A DNA stretch of 64,000 nt from Aphidius gifuensis (taxonomy: Eukaryota > Arthropoda > Insecta > Hymenoptera > Braconidae), in NCBI RefSeq assembly GCF_014905175.1, contig NC_057790.1:9052001-9116000 (forward strand). Reading direction: 5' to 3'. The notes beneath the pieces were generated by a model. The model was not told the origin of the DNA and did not search any database. It saw only the letters and a program-made list of their open reading frames with translations. Within the stretch, counting starts at the first letter, position 1; every line of letters begins with the position of its first letter. Shown here piece after piece: positions 47,046 through 57,094 of the stretch. Position numbers and translations under genes: made by a program.

Positions 47046-47389
47046 TTTGGAATGTTTAATTTTGAATTTATTCTTTCGACTTAAAATAAATAAATACTTA
47101 CTTTAATAAATATTTACTTTAATTTTTAATTTCTTTTTTTTACAAAATTTAATATTTATTTTTAATTCTAAAATTAATACATTTAATATTTTGTATTAAT
47201 TGAAAAACGAAATGAATTGATAATATTTGTAAAATAAATTATTAAGTGAATTTTCCCGTTTTGTTTATTTACAAAAACTTGAGAAAATATTAAGAAAAAA
47301 TCTAATAAATAATTTTTGAAAAAAAGCTTAAATAATTTAATTGAAATTTGAATTAATAAATTTACTCTACAATTACATTTAAGTTATGA

Positions 47390-47815
47390 CCAATGCGCGT
47401 GCGCCTTTATCTGAACCATCAACTACCACAAAACTGAGCTCATCGCGACAGTTATCATGGTCCAACTTGTGAAGTTTCTGGTTCTCAATATCATCGACGT
47501 CAATGGAAAAATACGGTATTGTCACATGACAGCAGGAACAACACAGTTTTGCTTTTAAACTCGATGGTCATCGTCATCAGAAACTTTGTTCAATCACAAG
47601 AAGAGATATGGGTAATTGGGAAACCATTTCAAAAATACACTGATGTGTATGAGAAGTCATATCGTTCATCCAAATTCGGTATTTACTGTGTTAGTCATCT
47701 ATTCCCTCGTCCAGTGAAATATTAACTAAGCGAGGTAGTTGACAAAGTCTTATTACTACCTATCGCAAAAACCGACTCTTTCGCGTGCTATCTTCTTGGA
47801 TGATGTTAAAAATAA
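47390..47815 (+). pseudogene. Probable C-terminal domain of the TNP2-like element protein
   Basis: Read with frameshifts: RNFVQSQEEIWVIGKPFQKY, DVYEKSYRSSKFGIYCVSHL and EVVDKVLLLPIAKTDSF. This beta-rich block ('FpySS.fgIy.Vs..s') follows the transposase in arthropod TNP2-like elements. It lies 600 bases downstream of the fragment at 46250-46781 on the same strand, separated by an AT-rich insertion. Confidence 0.5.
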
Positions 47816-47819
47816 AGAT

Positions 47820-49020
47820 TCTATAAATATATTTGTAAGAAAAAATGACGATAATATACAGCAATAATAATAACAACAGAAAATTATTTTTCCAGGTTAA
47901 TCTTCAAGAGACTTGAGATTATAAGAAAATACTATGAAGTTGTGTATGTGTAAAGCCGTCTATTCCGTTGAATCAGTTTTGTAGTTAATAAAAATTATTC
48001 ACAATATTATCAATAAGTAGTTATCTATCAAACAATCAATTTACTTTGAAGAACATTTTTATTATTAAAATTTACTCAATCACACTGTGAATTAAAAATC
48101 AATAAAAATAAACAAAAAAAGAAGACAGGTAAAGAAAAAAAATGTTCAAAAAGACTTCCACAAAATATTTTTGAATGTCGAAAATATACCTAGTCTTTCT
48201 TTTCTATTCTATTTCTTTCACCATGTCCTTCTATACTCAAATGTTCTGTTTGAAAGAGAACTTGCAGAGGATTTTTAATCATCGAGACTTTTTTTTTTTC
48301 AATAAAATTAAAACATCTATGACATTGAAGATGTGTAGTTGATTCAAATTTTTCCTTGAGTGTCAACATTAGATTCACTATAATAAGTTTAAAAGCTACT
48401 ATTTATCTAAGTATTCATCTTATAACAAATCACAGTAATAACGAGTTTGAGATTAAAAATTTGAACTGGGAAAAATCTCATAGATTTTTATTGTAAAATT
48501 GAGATGATTGGTCAGTAACATCAGTCTTACCGACTTTCATGAAATGGTCCTAGTATCAGTCATTTATAATTTTTCTTTTTTTTTTTGAAAAAATTTTTTC
48601 TACAAAAAAAAAAAAAACTCTATTCCTTTCCTATCCCGAGGTGAAAAATCTCAGACTTAAAAATGTCGAAGTCTTAAAACGGTCTATTTGTCCAACTAGG
48701 AAGACTTCAGAAGATTTGCTATTAAAGACCTCATTTAAAGACTTCGTAAGCCTGAGGTCTTTCAGAGGAAGTCGTCCATTTTAAGACCGTAGGCTTCCGA
48801 AGTCTTCCATTTTTTTTTTATTTTGAGCCGTAAAGAAAGCAAAAAAAAAATCTGAGAAGGAATGATCGTAGGTCTCCAGTGTGAAAGTCAGATAGGCTAA
48901 CCACTCAGCCATTTGTTCAATTGATATTGATAGAAGTTATTTCCGTTATAAACTTTTGACTAATTTTTGTTACATCTGAGTCGATGACTAACCCAAAAAA
49001 AATATACGTTTTCAAATCTG
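47820..49020. other. AT-rich spacer; GAAGTCTT/AAGACTTC cluster at 48650-48810
   Basis: No supported gene. A 160-base stretch contains many 'aagacttc', 'gaagtctt' and 'aagacc' words, including inverted pairs, next to T-rich runs. At 46146-46166 the words AGGTCTT...AAGACCT form a related small hairpin. Confidence 0.4.
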
Positions 49021-49024
49021 TAAG

Positions 49025-49077
49025 GGTGAGGGAAAAAACCCTGTGAGTTGACATGGAATGCCCCATATATATTTATG
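49025..49077 (+). repeat. Terminal sequence of the GGGCATTC-type family, copy C
   Basis: 'agggtgaggg...gagttgacatggaatgcccc' followed by atatatat, as in copies A and B. Confidence 0.6.
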
Positions 49078-49264
49078 ATTGATTGCAATTTAATACGTTA
49101 GATAACGATCAATTAATTATTTACAAGAACTATATTCCTTCTATGATTGAAATAACAAATCTTTTCTTGTATTTCCTGAGGTTCAATAACAGGCAAATTT
49201 CGATGACTGTGGTCCCTATTCAATCGCTTTTGCAACTACTATTCTATTTGGTCTAAAACCAAAT

Positions 49265-49655
49265 TTAGAAAAATATGATCACAATATTAATAATAATATA
49301 AATAATAATATCAGTATTCATTATAATAAGATTAATACTGATGATAGAAAATTGATATTAATCACAGTATCAATATTAATAATAATAATAATAATGATAT
49401 TAATATCAATATTTATATTAACAATAATATTAACGATCATATCAGTATCAACAATAATATAGATTATTATATTGATTATAATATTGATTATAATATTGAT
49501 ATTAATATTAATAACAATAATAATAATAATAATATCAATAATATTAAGAACAATAATGAAACTAATAAAAATAATGTAAATAATATTAATATTGATATTT
49601 ATAACAATATTAATAATATCATCAACAATAATATTAATAATAATAATAAAAAAAG
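49265..49655. repeat. AT-rich degenerate microsatellite (aat)n
   Basis: Nearly 400 bases of aat/ata/aac words, comparable with 25945-26450. Confidence 0.85.
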
Positions 49656-49657
49656 AT

Positions 49658-49950
49658 TTTTTTTGTTCTGTTTCATTTTCTAATGTTGTTTATTTCTGTT
49701 GTTTGATAAAAAAAAAATAAACGGACGGTAAATTTCAAAAAAATATCGTAATGTCTACAGATAAAGCGTCGTCATTTGAAACATTGCCGGAATCGATCCG
49801 TCAATATTTGAAATTGGGCCCTGTCGAAAAATGGCACTATCAAATCTGATAAGGCCCAAAAATTGAAAATAAATATGATGATTGCTTTTGGGAAAAAAAA
49901 AAACATAATTTCCATTTAACATGAACTAATTCGGTTCGGAACACTAAAAA
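49658..49950 (+). repeat. Single 287 bp-type repeat unit
   Basis: It matches the tandem units at 38052-40132: 'ttctaatgttgtttatttct', 'aataaacggacgg', 'gtctacagataaagcg', 'ttgaaattgggccctgtcg', ending 'ttcggttcggaacact', which is the outer end of the large element. It looks like a one-unit version of the same family. Confidence 0.85.
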
Positions 49951-49954
49951 AAAA

Positions 49955-50029
49955 TTGTCTTGATGATGGTTTGAACTGAAGACCGATCATTTATAGGTTG
50001 GAACCTTAGCACTTGGATTATCAAGACAA
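49955..50029 (-). tRNA. tRNA-like sequence with perfect 10 bp terminal stem
   Basis: TTGTCTTGAT and ATCAAGACAA pair perfectly at the ends. On the minus strand the 75 bases have an A-box-like TAATCCAAGTGCTAAGG, a B-box-like GTTCAAACC and an immediate T9 run. The anticodon and T stems do not fold properly, so it is at best a tRNA-derived relic or a short inverted-repeat element. Confidence 0.35.
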
Positions 50030-50401
50030 ATTACGGAGAGTATTGTTAATAATTGCATTATTTTACATTTGTAATATAAATTGTGGAGGGGATAAAAATA
50101 GTAGGGGGGTACATAAGTGGTAGAAGGGATAGAAAGAAGAGGGGAGTGGTTATTCAGTGGTATAAAAGAAATATCATTGGTTTAGAATTGGTCACTATAC
50201 AGTTGAGTTGAGTTGAGATGGATTGATATATTATAATGCAAAATGTCAGCATTTATTGATTCTTAAGGATTTTAAGAACCTCATGGTGATTTGTTGTAAA
50301 AGAGTTGGTTATCCAACCTCTTAATTCAAGATCTTCACCAACTATAAAAATATTCAAACCACCTTATGGAAAATCACAACTAACTGAAAAATATAAAAAA
50401 A

Positions 50402-50890
50402 CTGTGAATTAGCTGGAAAATTTAATTATTCATTTGTCAAAGGTGAAGATAGAAAAAAATTGTTAACATTTATTTTACGTTATAATCCAATGACAATATT
50501 TAATTTGGAAAAATTGAGTTGTCCAGATACAAAAATATTAGAGACAGAACATCCAGCAGTACGACACAGGAACTCAAATTCCTTATTCATAAAATCCATT
50601 TTACATTTTTGTGCAGTCAGAAATATAACTGAATTGACACAAAAAGATATTGCTGCACTTCCAATCATGGCTATTATAAAATTTGCATCACATCAAATTG
50701 ATGAAATTTGGAAAAAATTATCTGTAGAGCAACGATTAAATCCAACAATTTCAAAATTAAAACGATGCAAAGAACATCCAATATAAAATGATTGTGAAGA
50801 TGAACTTAGAATATCCTATGTTCAAGAAAAAAATTGTTTAAAATGTAAAAAAGGAACTGAAAAAGAAGAATCAAATTTTATTATTGAATA
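50402..50890 (+). pseudogene. Unrecognised ORF (108 aa open, longer with one stop)
   Basis: The frame reads CELAGKFNYSFVKGEDRKKL from 50402, the open 50460-50786 part contains MLTFILRYNPMTIFNLEKLS and ALPIMAIIKFASHQIDEIWK, and after a TAA it continues to CEDELRISYVQEKNCLKCKK and stops. The composition is normal for a protein, with Trp, Cys and His. A CX2C pair is near the end. I do not recognise it; it lies 1 kb upstream of the Polinton remnant and may belong to it. Confidence 0.4.
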
Positions 50891-51270
50891 AATGATATGA
50901 AAACAAATTTCTTTCAGTTGTTGATTTTTTATCATTATTTTTCCGTCCTTTCTCAAAAAAATAAATGAAGATTTAGTTTATATAATAAAAGAATAGAAAC
51001 AAGTTTCAACAAGTTTCAACGTGTTTAAACAGGAAAAAAAAATACCATGATGGGTATCATTGTTATGAAAAATGATGAATCATCTTATAACATAGGATTA
51101 GAAGATTAAATTTCAGAAAATATTATAAAACATGTTCAAACAGGAATTAGTAGCTTTTCTCAAAAAAATATTTTTCGTATCTATTGTTATAATTCATAAA
51201 GAAGATTAGAGGATTAAAAGATTAGAATAATAGAAACTCAAAAGTATTTTCTAATAAGAAAAAATTTTTA

Positions 51271-51440
51271 GTAAGGATGAGCATCACCTGATTTTCCTTC
51301 TCCCACAAAATATCAACCAATCACAACGTTCTCCCACTCTTAAAAAATTTATAGTAGGGAAAAGCATAACCTGATTTTCCTTCTCCCACAAAATATTAAC
51401 CAATCACAACGTTCCCCCACTCCTAAAAACTTTGAATGAA
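51271..51440 (+). repeat. Two 82 bp tandem units with CCAAT words, upstream of a core promoter
   Basis: Units start at about 51282 and 51364 and share 'cctgattttccttctcccac' and 'aaccaatcacaacgtt'. They lie 50-200 bases upstream of a TATA box, as promoter-proximal elements would. Confidence 0.75.
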
Positions 51441-51484
51441 GAGAGGAAAGAGAACTTTTTCGTGGGTGGGGGACTTAAGATTTT

Positions 51485-51520
51485 GTATATACTTTCATGC
51501 ATAGAGACTAAGAATCACTC
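51485..51520 (+). promoter_or_regulatory. Putative core promoter (TATA box + initiator)
   Basis: GTATATAC at 51485-51492 is followed about 30 bases on by AATCACTCTTC, an arthropod-initiator-like sequence at 51512-51522. It is placed just upstream of a spliceable leader and the small ORF at 51669. Confidence 0.5.
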
Positions 51521-51568
51521 TTCGTTTAGTCCATCAACTGTAGTGCGCTCAGTATTAGAAACCAACAA

Positions 51569-51659
51569 GTACGTTTTCTCATAAATTTATATTAACTTAT
51601 TGATATTATTATTGTTATTTAACTATTTAAAAACTGAAAAATAATTTTTCCATCTACAG
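51569..51659 (+). other. Putative 91-base intron in the 5' leader
   Basis: Donor CAA|GTACGT at 51569 and acceptor TTTTTCCATCTACAG at 51659 bound an AT-rich 91-base segment, a typical insect intron length. The acceptor is 9 bases before the ATG of the next ORF. Confidence 0.5.
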
Positions 51660-51668
51660 ATACTGAAA

Positions 51669-51848
51669 ATGGGGTCTGCAAAAGCAAAAAAACTTCAAAA
51701 AGCTTACCAACGCAAATCTTTAAAGGATTTAAAGCGAAAAGTAGTCTACAAAATTACTAAACTTCCAAGATTTCCAACATTGATTAATATCGAGATTCAA
51801 TATCAAGATTCAAATTTCTATAGGAGAAAATTTGAGATTGAGATATAG
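51669..51848 (+). CDS. Small basic protein, 59 aa, unrecognised
   Basis: ATG at 51669, in the context AAAATGG, opens an intact 59-residue frame starting MGSAKAKKLQKAYQRKSL, rich in Lys/Arg in the first 35 residues and more mixed at the C-terminus. Upstream are a TATA box, an initiator and a spliceable leader. It runs tail-to-tail with the Polinton major capsid pseudogene (12 bases apart). Polinton-type elements can carry small basic ORFs of unknown role, so this may be an element gene; alternatively an unrelated host small gene. Function unknown. Confidence 0.45.
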   Translation: MGSAKAKKLQKAYQRKSLKDLKRKVVYKITKLPRFPTLINIEIQYQDSNFYRRKFEIEI

Positions 51849-51860
51849 TTTAACATTTTT

Positions 51861-52477
51861 TTATCTACAATGATCAAAATGTGTTACATCTCTTTGCCAA
51901 TTATTTTTTATATTTGATTGAAAACCAAGAATAATATAACGTGGCTTTTCCAGCTGAGTGGCAGTTTTCACTGTCCATATATGATGTGTTGTTGTTAGAA
52001 GCAATGGATATTCATATAAATCCTAGCTCCTAAATCCAATAGAAATGACAGGATCTTTTTGCATATATTTCATGATATTTATTTTATTTTTATTTGATAA
52101 CATTACATACGGTACAAGCCATTCAATTTTTGTAATTTTCAAATTGAATTCTGGCATATCATCACCTATTACAGCATCTTGTACAATTGCATTATGATTA
52201 GTATCCGAACGTGAACGTACCATAATAAGTTCATGTTTAGCATTGACAATTATTTTTTGGTAATCGTCAGCAAAGCCAAAAATCATTTTCTATGGAACAC
52301 ATATGTCAAAATATCCATCATTTTTTACTAATTTTATAGCATCATTATTATTTATCCATCCTGCATTTTTATAATTTAATTGTGAACTTAATGATGAATT
52401 ATTTTCCATTGTAGACGTTATACCAACATTCTTTGATGTATCAACTAAAACTCCATTTAATTCAAGCGCATTAGTTT
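51861..52477 (-). pseudogene. Maverick/Polinton major capsid protein C-terminal region (remnant 2), two in-frame stops
   Basis: A single uninterrupted frame register: GVLVDTSKNVGITSTMENN, DGYFDICVP-stop, KMIFGFADDYQKIIVNAKHE, VRSRSDTNHN, KITKIEWLVPYVMLSNKNK, DPVISIGFRS-stop, DLYEYPLLLTTTHHIWTVKT, TQLEKPRYIILGFQSN, QRDVTHFDHC. These are strands of the second jelly roll of Polinton double-jelly-roll major capsid proteins. Only nonsense changes, no frameshift, break it. The N-terminal jelly roll is missing upstream. Confidence 0.85.
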
Positions 52478-52523
52478 AATATGTTATGTCTGTTAGAAAA
52501 AAAAATGCCTCTAGAGTCAATTT

Positions 52524-52635
52524 TATCTACTGGGATGATCCAAATGAACTTGTTGATCGTTTACGATAATTAACAGCTTTAAGAGCATCTGGTAATCGGA
52601 ATCATGATAATAATTAAATAGCTGAGAGGAAGTGG
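52524..52635 (+). pseudogene. Polinton-associated ORF C-terminal piece (remnant 2)
   Basis: FIYWDDPNELVDRLR, a stop, then LTALRASGNRNHDNN. Same block as at 34900-35030 in remnant 1, again just upstream of the integrase. Confidence 0.55.
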
Positions 52636-52737
52636 ATTAATATATTAATATAAAAGAAAAATAAATCAGTTAGTATACATCAGTTAGTAAATTATAAGTG
52701 ATTATAAAATAAATGTTGCGCGTTAGTTACACGCTCC

Positions 52738-52965
52738 AGCAAGAAAAAATTTTCTACGACGGAAAGTTGATATTCGTGATAAGGAAGAAACGTGGCAAGC
52801 TGATCTTGTTGAAATGATTGAACATTCAAAAGTCAATTCTGGATACAATTATATTTTAACAGTCATTGGTATTTTCCAAAATTCAGCTGGGCTTTTGGAC
52901 TTAAAAATGAAACTGAAAAAGAGGTATCAGCAGCAATAGAATCAATATTCAAAAAAAATCGAATA
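52738..52965 (+). pseudogene. Polinton integrase N-terminal fragment (remnant 2)
   Basis: LHAPARKNFLRRKVDIRDKE, then ETWQADLVEMIEH with the first catalytic Asp, then GYNYILTVIGIFQ. It is closely related to the integrase at 35076-35333 (differences such as VIG for VID). It ends in a frameshift; the second Asp and the Glu are missing. Confidence 0.8.
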
Positions 52966-53092
52966 TGTGAAAATATGTAGATCGAATATAAGATGTATGT
53001 AAAATATCTTCGATCTGACAATAGTCATAATCAATGGATAGATAATCAATAAACTAATAGATAAAAAAAAACAATCAATGTGTATTGATTTT

Positions 53093-53622
53093 CTAACAGT
53101 TATTTTTATTGACATCATTCATAGTTTCACCATTAATTAACTGACGTTTATCATCTTCCCAACTTAGAGCTATTTTTTCAATTGTTCTTGTCGTTACTTC
53201 ATGTTTATGAGATCTTATGATATTTTGTTGCTTTTTTAAAATAACATGATTGATTAAACATTTCTCATAATCATCAAAAGTTATTTGTTTTACAGTTGAT
53301 CTTTTGACACCCTGTGCTCTCATGTGAACACTTTTTTTTATAGAATTATTCTCATCAACATAACATAAGAGTATAATTTACTCGGTAAACCTATGAATTC
53401 TTTCATGATTTTTCCGTTATTCTCATCTTTCATGATACCAATATCTTTTTTATTTCTCAATGGAATTCCATATTGATTATTTTCTGGATAATTAGATGTA
53501 TCAAATTTATTAGGATTATTACGTATTCAATCATAAGCATTATGGCCTATCACCAAATAAATATTTGATTTATCTCCATATTCTGGTTATATAAAATTAT
53601 TATGAAAATCATACATAGGGGA
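53093..53622 (-). pseudogene. Polinton protein-primed DNA polymerase B, C-terminal region (remnant 2)
   Basis: Read on the minus strand with stops and one frameshift: MYDFHNNFI, stop, PEYGDKSNIYL, then NKFDTSNYPENNQYGIPLRN, MKDENNGKIMKEFIGLPSKL and the 76-residue open end with KRSTVKQITFDDYEKCL, HKHEVTTRTIEKIALSWEDD and KRQLIN. This is the thumb and C-terminal end of Polinton family-B polymerases. The catalytic 'DTDS' block is absent, replaced by altered text. The 5' edge meets the repeat starting GGGGAAAGCGGGGC at 53618-53640. Confidence 0.8.
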
Positions 53623-53700
53623 AAGCGGGGCAAAATGGGACACTTAAGGAAAAAATATAAATCGATGTATGACAATAGTATCTTCCGATTAGTTTTTCTC
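53618..53700 (+). repeat. Dispersed terminus GGGGAAAGCGGGGC, copy 1
   Basis: TA followed by GGGGAAAGCGGGGCAAAATG and GGACAC. The same start occurs at 63808. It abuts the polymerase remnant. Confidence 0.7.
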
Positions 53701-54360
53701 ACTTATATGTAATTTATATGTTCCCATATTTATCGTGTTTTTCTTTATGTTCAGTGATTTTTCCTTTTAAAATTTCTTATATTTATCGTATTTTTCTTTA
53801 TATTTAGTGATCTTCCCATGAAATTTTTGTATATTTTCTTTTATATTTACTGATATTTATGTGATATTTTCCAATATTTATCGTATTTTTATGTATTTTC
53901 CTTTATATTTACTGGTATTTACTAGATATTTTCCCATTTTTATTGTATTCATCTTTATATTCAATGATTTTTTCTTTAAAATTTCTCATAAATAATTTAT
54001 ATGTTCCCATATTTATCGTGTTTTTCTTTATATTCAGTGATTTTCCCTTTAAATTTTTCATTTATATCGTATTTTACTTTATATTTAGTAATCTTCCTAT
54101 GAAATTTTCGTATATTTTCCTTCATATTTACGTGATATTTTCCCATATTTATCGTGTTTTTCTTTATATTCAGTGATTTTCCTTTTAAAATTTCTCATAT
54201 TTATCGTATTTTTCTTTATATTCGGTGGTTTTTCTCGATATTTTCATATATTTTTCTGTATTTTCCTTTATATACACTGATATTTTCCCATTTTTATGGT
54301 ATTTTCTTTTATATTCAGTGATTTTTCTTTATATTTACCAAATTTATCGTATTTAAATTA
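53700..54360 (+). repeat. Degenerate minisatellite (tatttatcgtatttttcttta...)
   Basis: Repeated words 'catatttatcgt.tttttcttta', 'tattcagtgattttcc' and 'tttaaaatttctcata' with spacing of ~50-60 bases and higher-order repeats, about twelve times. The frame at 53943-54176 is a by-product. Confidence 0.85.
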
Positions 54361-54384
54361 ATTAAGGGACTTAGAATATTTTCG

Positions 54385-54415
54385 GGGGGGGGGGGGTCTA
54401 CCATGGTTGGGGGGG
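54385..54415 (+). repeat. G-rich tract
   Basis: Two runs of G (12 and 7) separated by 'tctaccatggtt', followed by a third short run; unusual in this AT-rich sequence and G-quadruplex-capable on this strand. Confidence 0.7.
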
Positions 54416-54479
54416 GTCCAGCTGAAAAGCGAAAACAATAGGAAATTAAAATTCCCTAAAAAAAAATTTAATATATAGA

Positions 54480-54785
54480 AATTTTTATTTTGACTTTCTT
54501 TTTTACTCGAAGAGTTTTATCGACTGCCATTATTATATTTGCAAAAAAATATATATATTGAAATTTATAAATTATTATTTAAATTTTTATCGAAACATTT
54601 TTTTCTCCTTGACGAGCTTTATTGATTGATATCGATAAATTTTAGAATTAATCGTTATTTTGAAAACTATACGATATATAACCGGAAAATAGCCGTTTTT
54701 TTTATACTTCAACTCCATTTTTAACCACTTTGCTCATGAGTAGGAATTTTTTCCGTATTTTTCCCGTAATTGTGAAAAAATTTCT
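54480..54785 (+). repeat. Dispersed repeat, copy 2 of the 11646-12060 family
   Basis: Shares 'ttctccttgacgag', 'gaattaatcgttatttt', 'ataaccg', 'aatagccgtttttt', 'ttcaactccatttttaacc' with copy 1 in the same order. Confidence 0.7.
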
Positions 54786-54799
54786 ATAAAAACTGAATA

Positions 54800-55498
54800 A
54801 AAAAACATGTTGTCTGGATTATGATAATATCCTCTAAAAGTGTCAATATAATAGATTTGTATTTGTTTTATATTAATATTTTTTTATTTTTATTTATATT
54901 AATACGTCTTTACTTTTATATGCCGTGTAACATACATTACAGAACCTCGATAGTTCAGTTCTCAAACTATATTTTACAAACACTATTCCGCGTTTAGTAT
55001 GTTAAACGAACTTGAATACATTTAAAATCAATAAATATCAACAGATGACATATAATATATAGTTGAATCGTAATAATATCGATATTAAAACTTTGAATAT
55101 CACTGTGTTTTTTCATACGTAATATATTATACTTATTAAAAAAGTACTTTTTAGTTTAAATTAAAAATCATTTTTTTAACAAAAAGGACCTATTTTAATA
55201 CACTATAATAAACTTAATAATTATAAATATATATATTTTTCCATTACTTTGAATAAACAAGTATAAATAAATTATATTGTCAAATTATTGTTCAACTACA
55301 ATTATAATTTTCATTTCAAACTAACCCATCAATGTCGATTTATCTTTTTTTAAAACATGAAATTAGTTAATATTATAAATAAATTATAAGTATAATAATT
55401 CAATATTTTGTTTTAAGTTTAGGAAAGATTATATTATATAAACAATAGTAATAGGTATATCAATCTTGTAAATGAAAAATACTTGCATATGGATGTAT
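54800..55498. other. AT-rich spacer, nothing identified
   Basis: No ORF, repeat edge or RNA-like structure recognised. Confidence 0.45.
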
Positions 55499-55499
55499 A

Positions 55500-56307
55500 T
55501 TAGGCCTGTCCAAAAAAAAAGAATTTTTTTTTTTGTACCCTCCTGAGGTCTATATTCGTTCTTTATGATGACACAGAATAAAAATAATAAAATTTTTTTT
55601 TTAGGATTTTTTTTGAGCCTGCTCATCGGGTTTTTGTATTTCCCATTTGATTAACACGCGCGCGTATGGCTGTATATCTTTGACTTTGCATAACTCAGTC
55701 AGTTTTAATCCTAGAAAGTCGATATTAGTCTCATTTTGTAGCTTATGAAAATACCTTCAAATTATCACTGTACATTTTTTATGTACTGTTTTTTTTTTTT
55801 TCGTCTTAAAAAAAGCTTGAAAATCATGATTTGCAATTTAACTGCTAAACATATTTTATTTAACATAAAAATTTTTTTCTTTATCAAGCTCAACAATTTT
55901 ATACTTTCGGATAATAATACTTACCCTACTAATAATAATAATAAAATACGTTTACAAGTTAAATTGCATATACCTATAAAGTCATGATTTTTGAGGTTTT
56001 CTTGAAACAAAACTATTAACAGTACAAAAAAATGTACAGTGACAATTTAAAGGTATTTTCATGAGCTAAAAAATGAGACTAATATCAACTCTTTAGAATT
56101 AAAACTGACTGAGTTATGCAAAGTCAAAGATATACAGCCATACGCGCGCGTGTTAATCAAATGGGAAATACAAAAACCCCATGAGCAGGCTCAAAAAAAA
56201 TCTTAAAAAAAAAATTTTTTTATTTTTTTTTTTGTGTCATCATAAAGAACAAATTTAGACCTCAGGAGGGTACAAAAAAAAAATTCTTTTTTTCTGGACA
56301 GGTCTAA
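55500..56307. mobile_element. Foldback element with ~360 bp arms, TTAGGCCTGTCC ends
   Basis: The left end TTAGGCCTGTCC and an A tract meet the right end GGACAGGTCTAA. The arms carry in inverted order: 'gtaccctcctgaggtc', 'tttatgatgacac', 'gagcctgctcat', 'tttgattaacacgcgcgcgt', 'tgactttgcataactcagtc', 'cactgtacattttt' and 'gcaatttaact'. They meet near 55903, leaving an ~80-base loop. The ORF at 55745-55987 spans the loop and is not a gene. The copy at 31168 has a similar end (TTAGACCTATTCAAAAAA). Confidence 0.9.
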
Positions 56308-56436
56308 TGTATATATATGTACAAGATGAACTTTACTTCGCCTAACAAATGCAAGCATAACCAATCAATACAAATAAAATACTTGTATTTTAATATATAG
56401 AACGGCATATATCTATAAATAAATAAATAAATATAT

Positions 56437-56936
56437 AAATTAGGCTGATTTGATTTTTTTTCTTTTTTTTTAATTTCAAAGACACTCGGAATATCTTTGG
56501 TATTTCATAAAAATGACCCAGTCAAAATTTGAGCTCAAAAACAAATTTTGTAGAGGGTGCTGTCCTCAAATTTCGTTTCCCCATTTAGATAACATAGAAA
56601 GTAACAATAATTCCAAATAATCTAACTTGCCGCTTCGAATTCAAATTTAACAATATTTAGACTAATTCTGGAAGAACGCAAAAAAATATGGATATTTTAG
56701 TTACCAAAAACTAAAATTCACTATGAATAAGGTGGTACTAAGTATCGAAATTGAAAAAAATTGAAATTGAAGTTATTTTTAATTTTTTTTTTTACATACT
56801 ATAGAATAACTCATAAAATTCTTTACTCAAATAGCTTATATTAGACTTATTTTGTTGGTTTCTCAAAGATCCATCTGTTAGTTATATTATATTTGTTTCT
56901 TTTATATTTTATAATGGGACTGGAATTAAAAGAGGA
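56437..56936. other. Spacer with a further TTAGGC-type repeat edge
   Basis: ATTAGGCTGATTTGATTTTT at 56440 looks like a divergent end of the foldback family, followed by 'aaaaatgacccagtc' and 'gagggtgctgtcc'. No gene. The opposite end was not found. Confidence 0.35.
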
Positions 56937-57094
56937 GGGTGCAAAATTCACAGTGGTACAAAATTGCTAGTCAAACTACGAGAAAAAAAAAAGCAATGGA
57001 TGGCTCTGCAAATAATTTGAAAAAACCCTGACAATAAAACCCCTATTATGATTGATGAAAATTGGAGATTACATAAACAATTGATTATGAAACC

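Noticed and set aside
55745..55987. 80-residue frame in the foldback loop
   Set aside because: Spans arm and loop of a palindrome and is driven by T runs.
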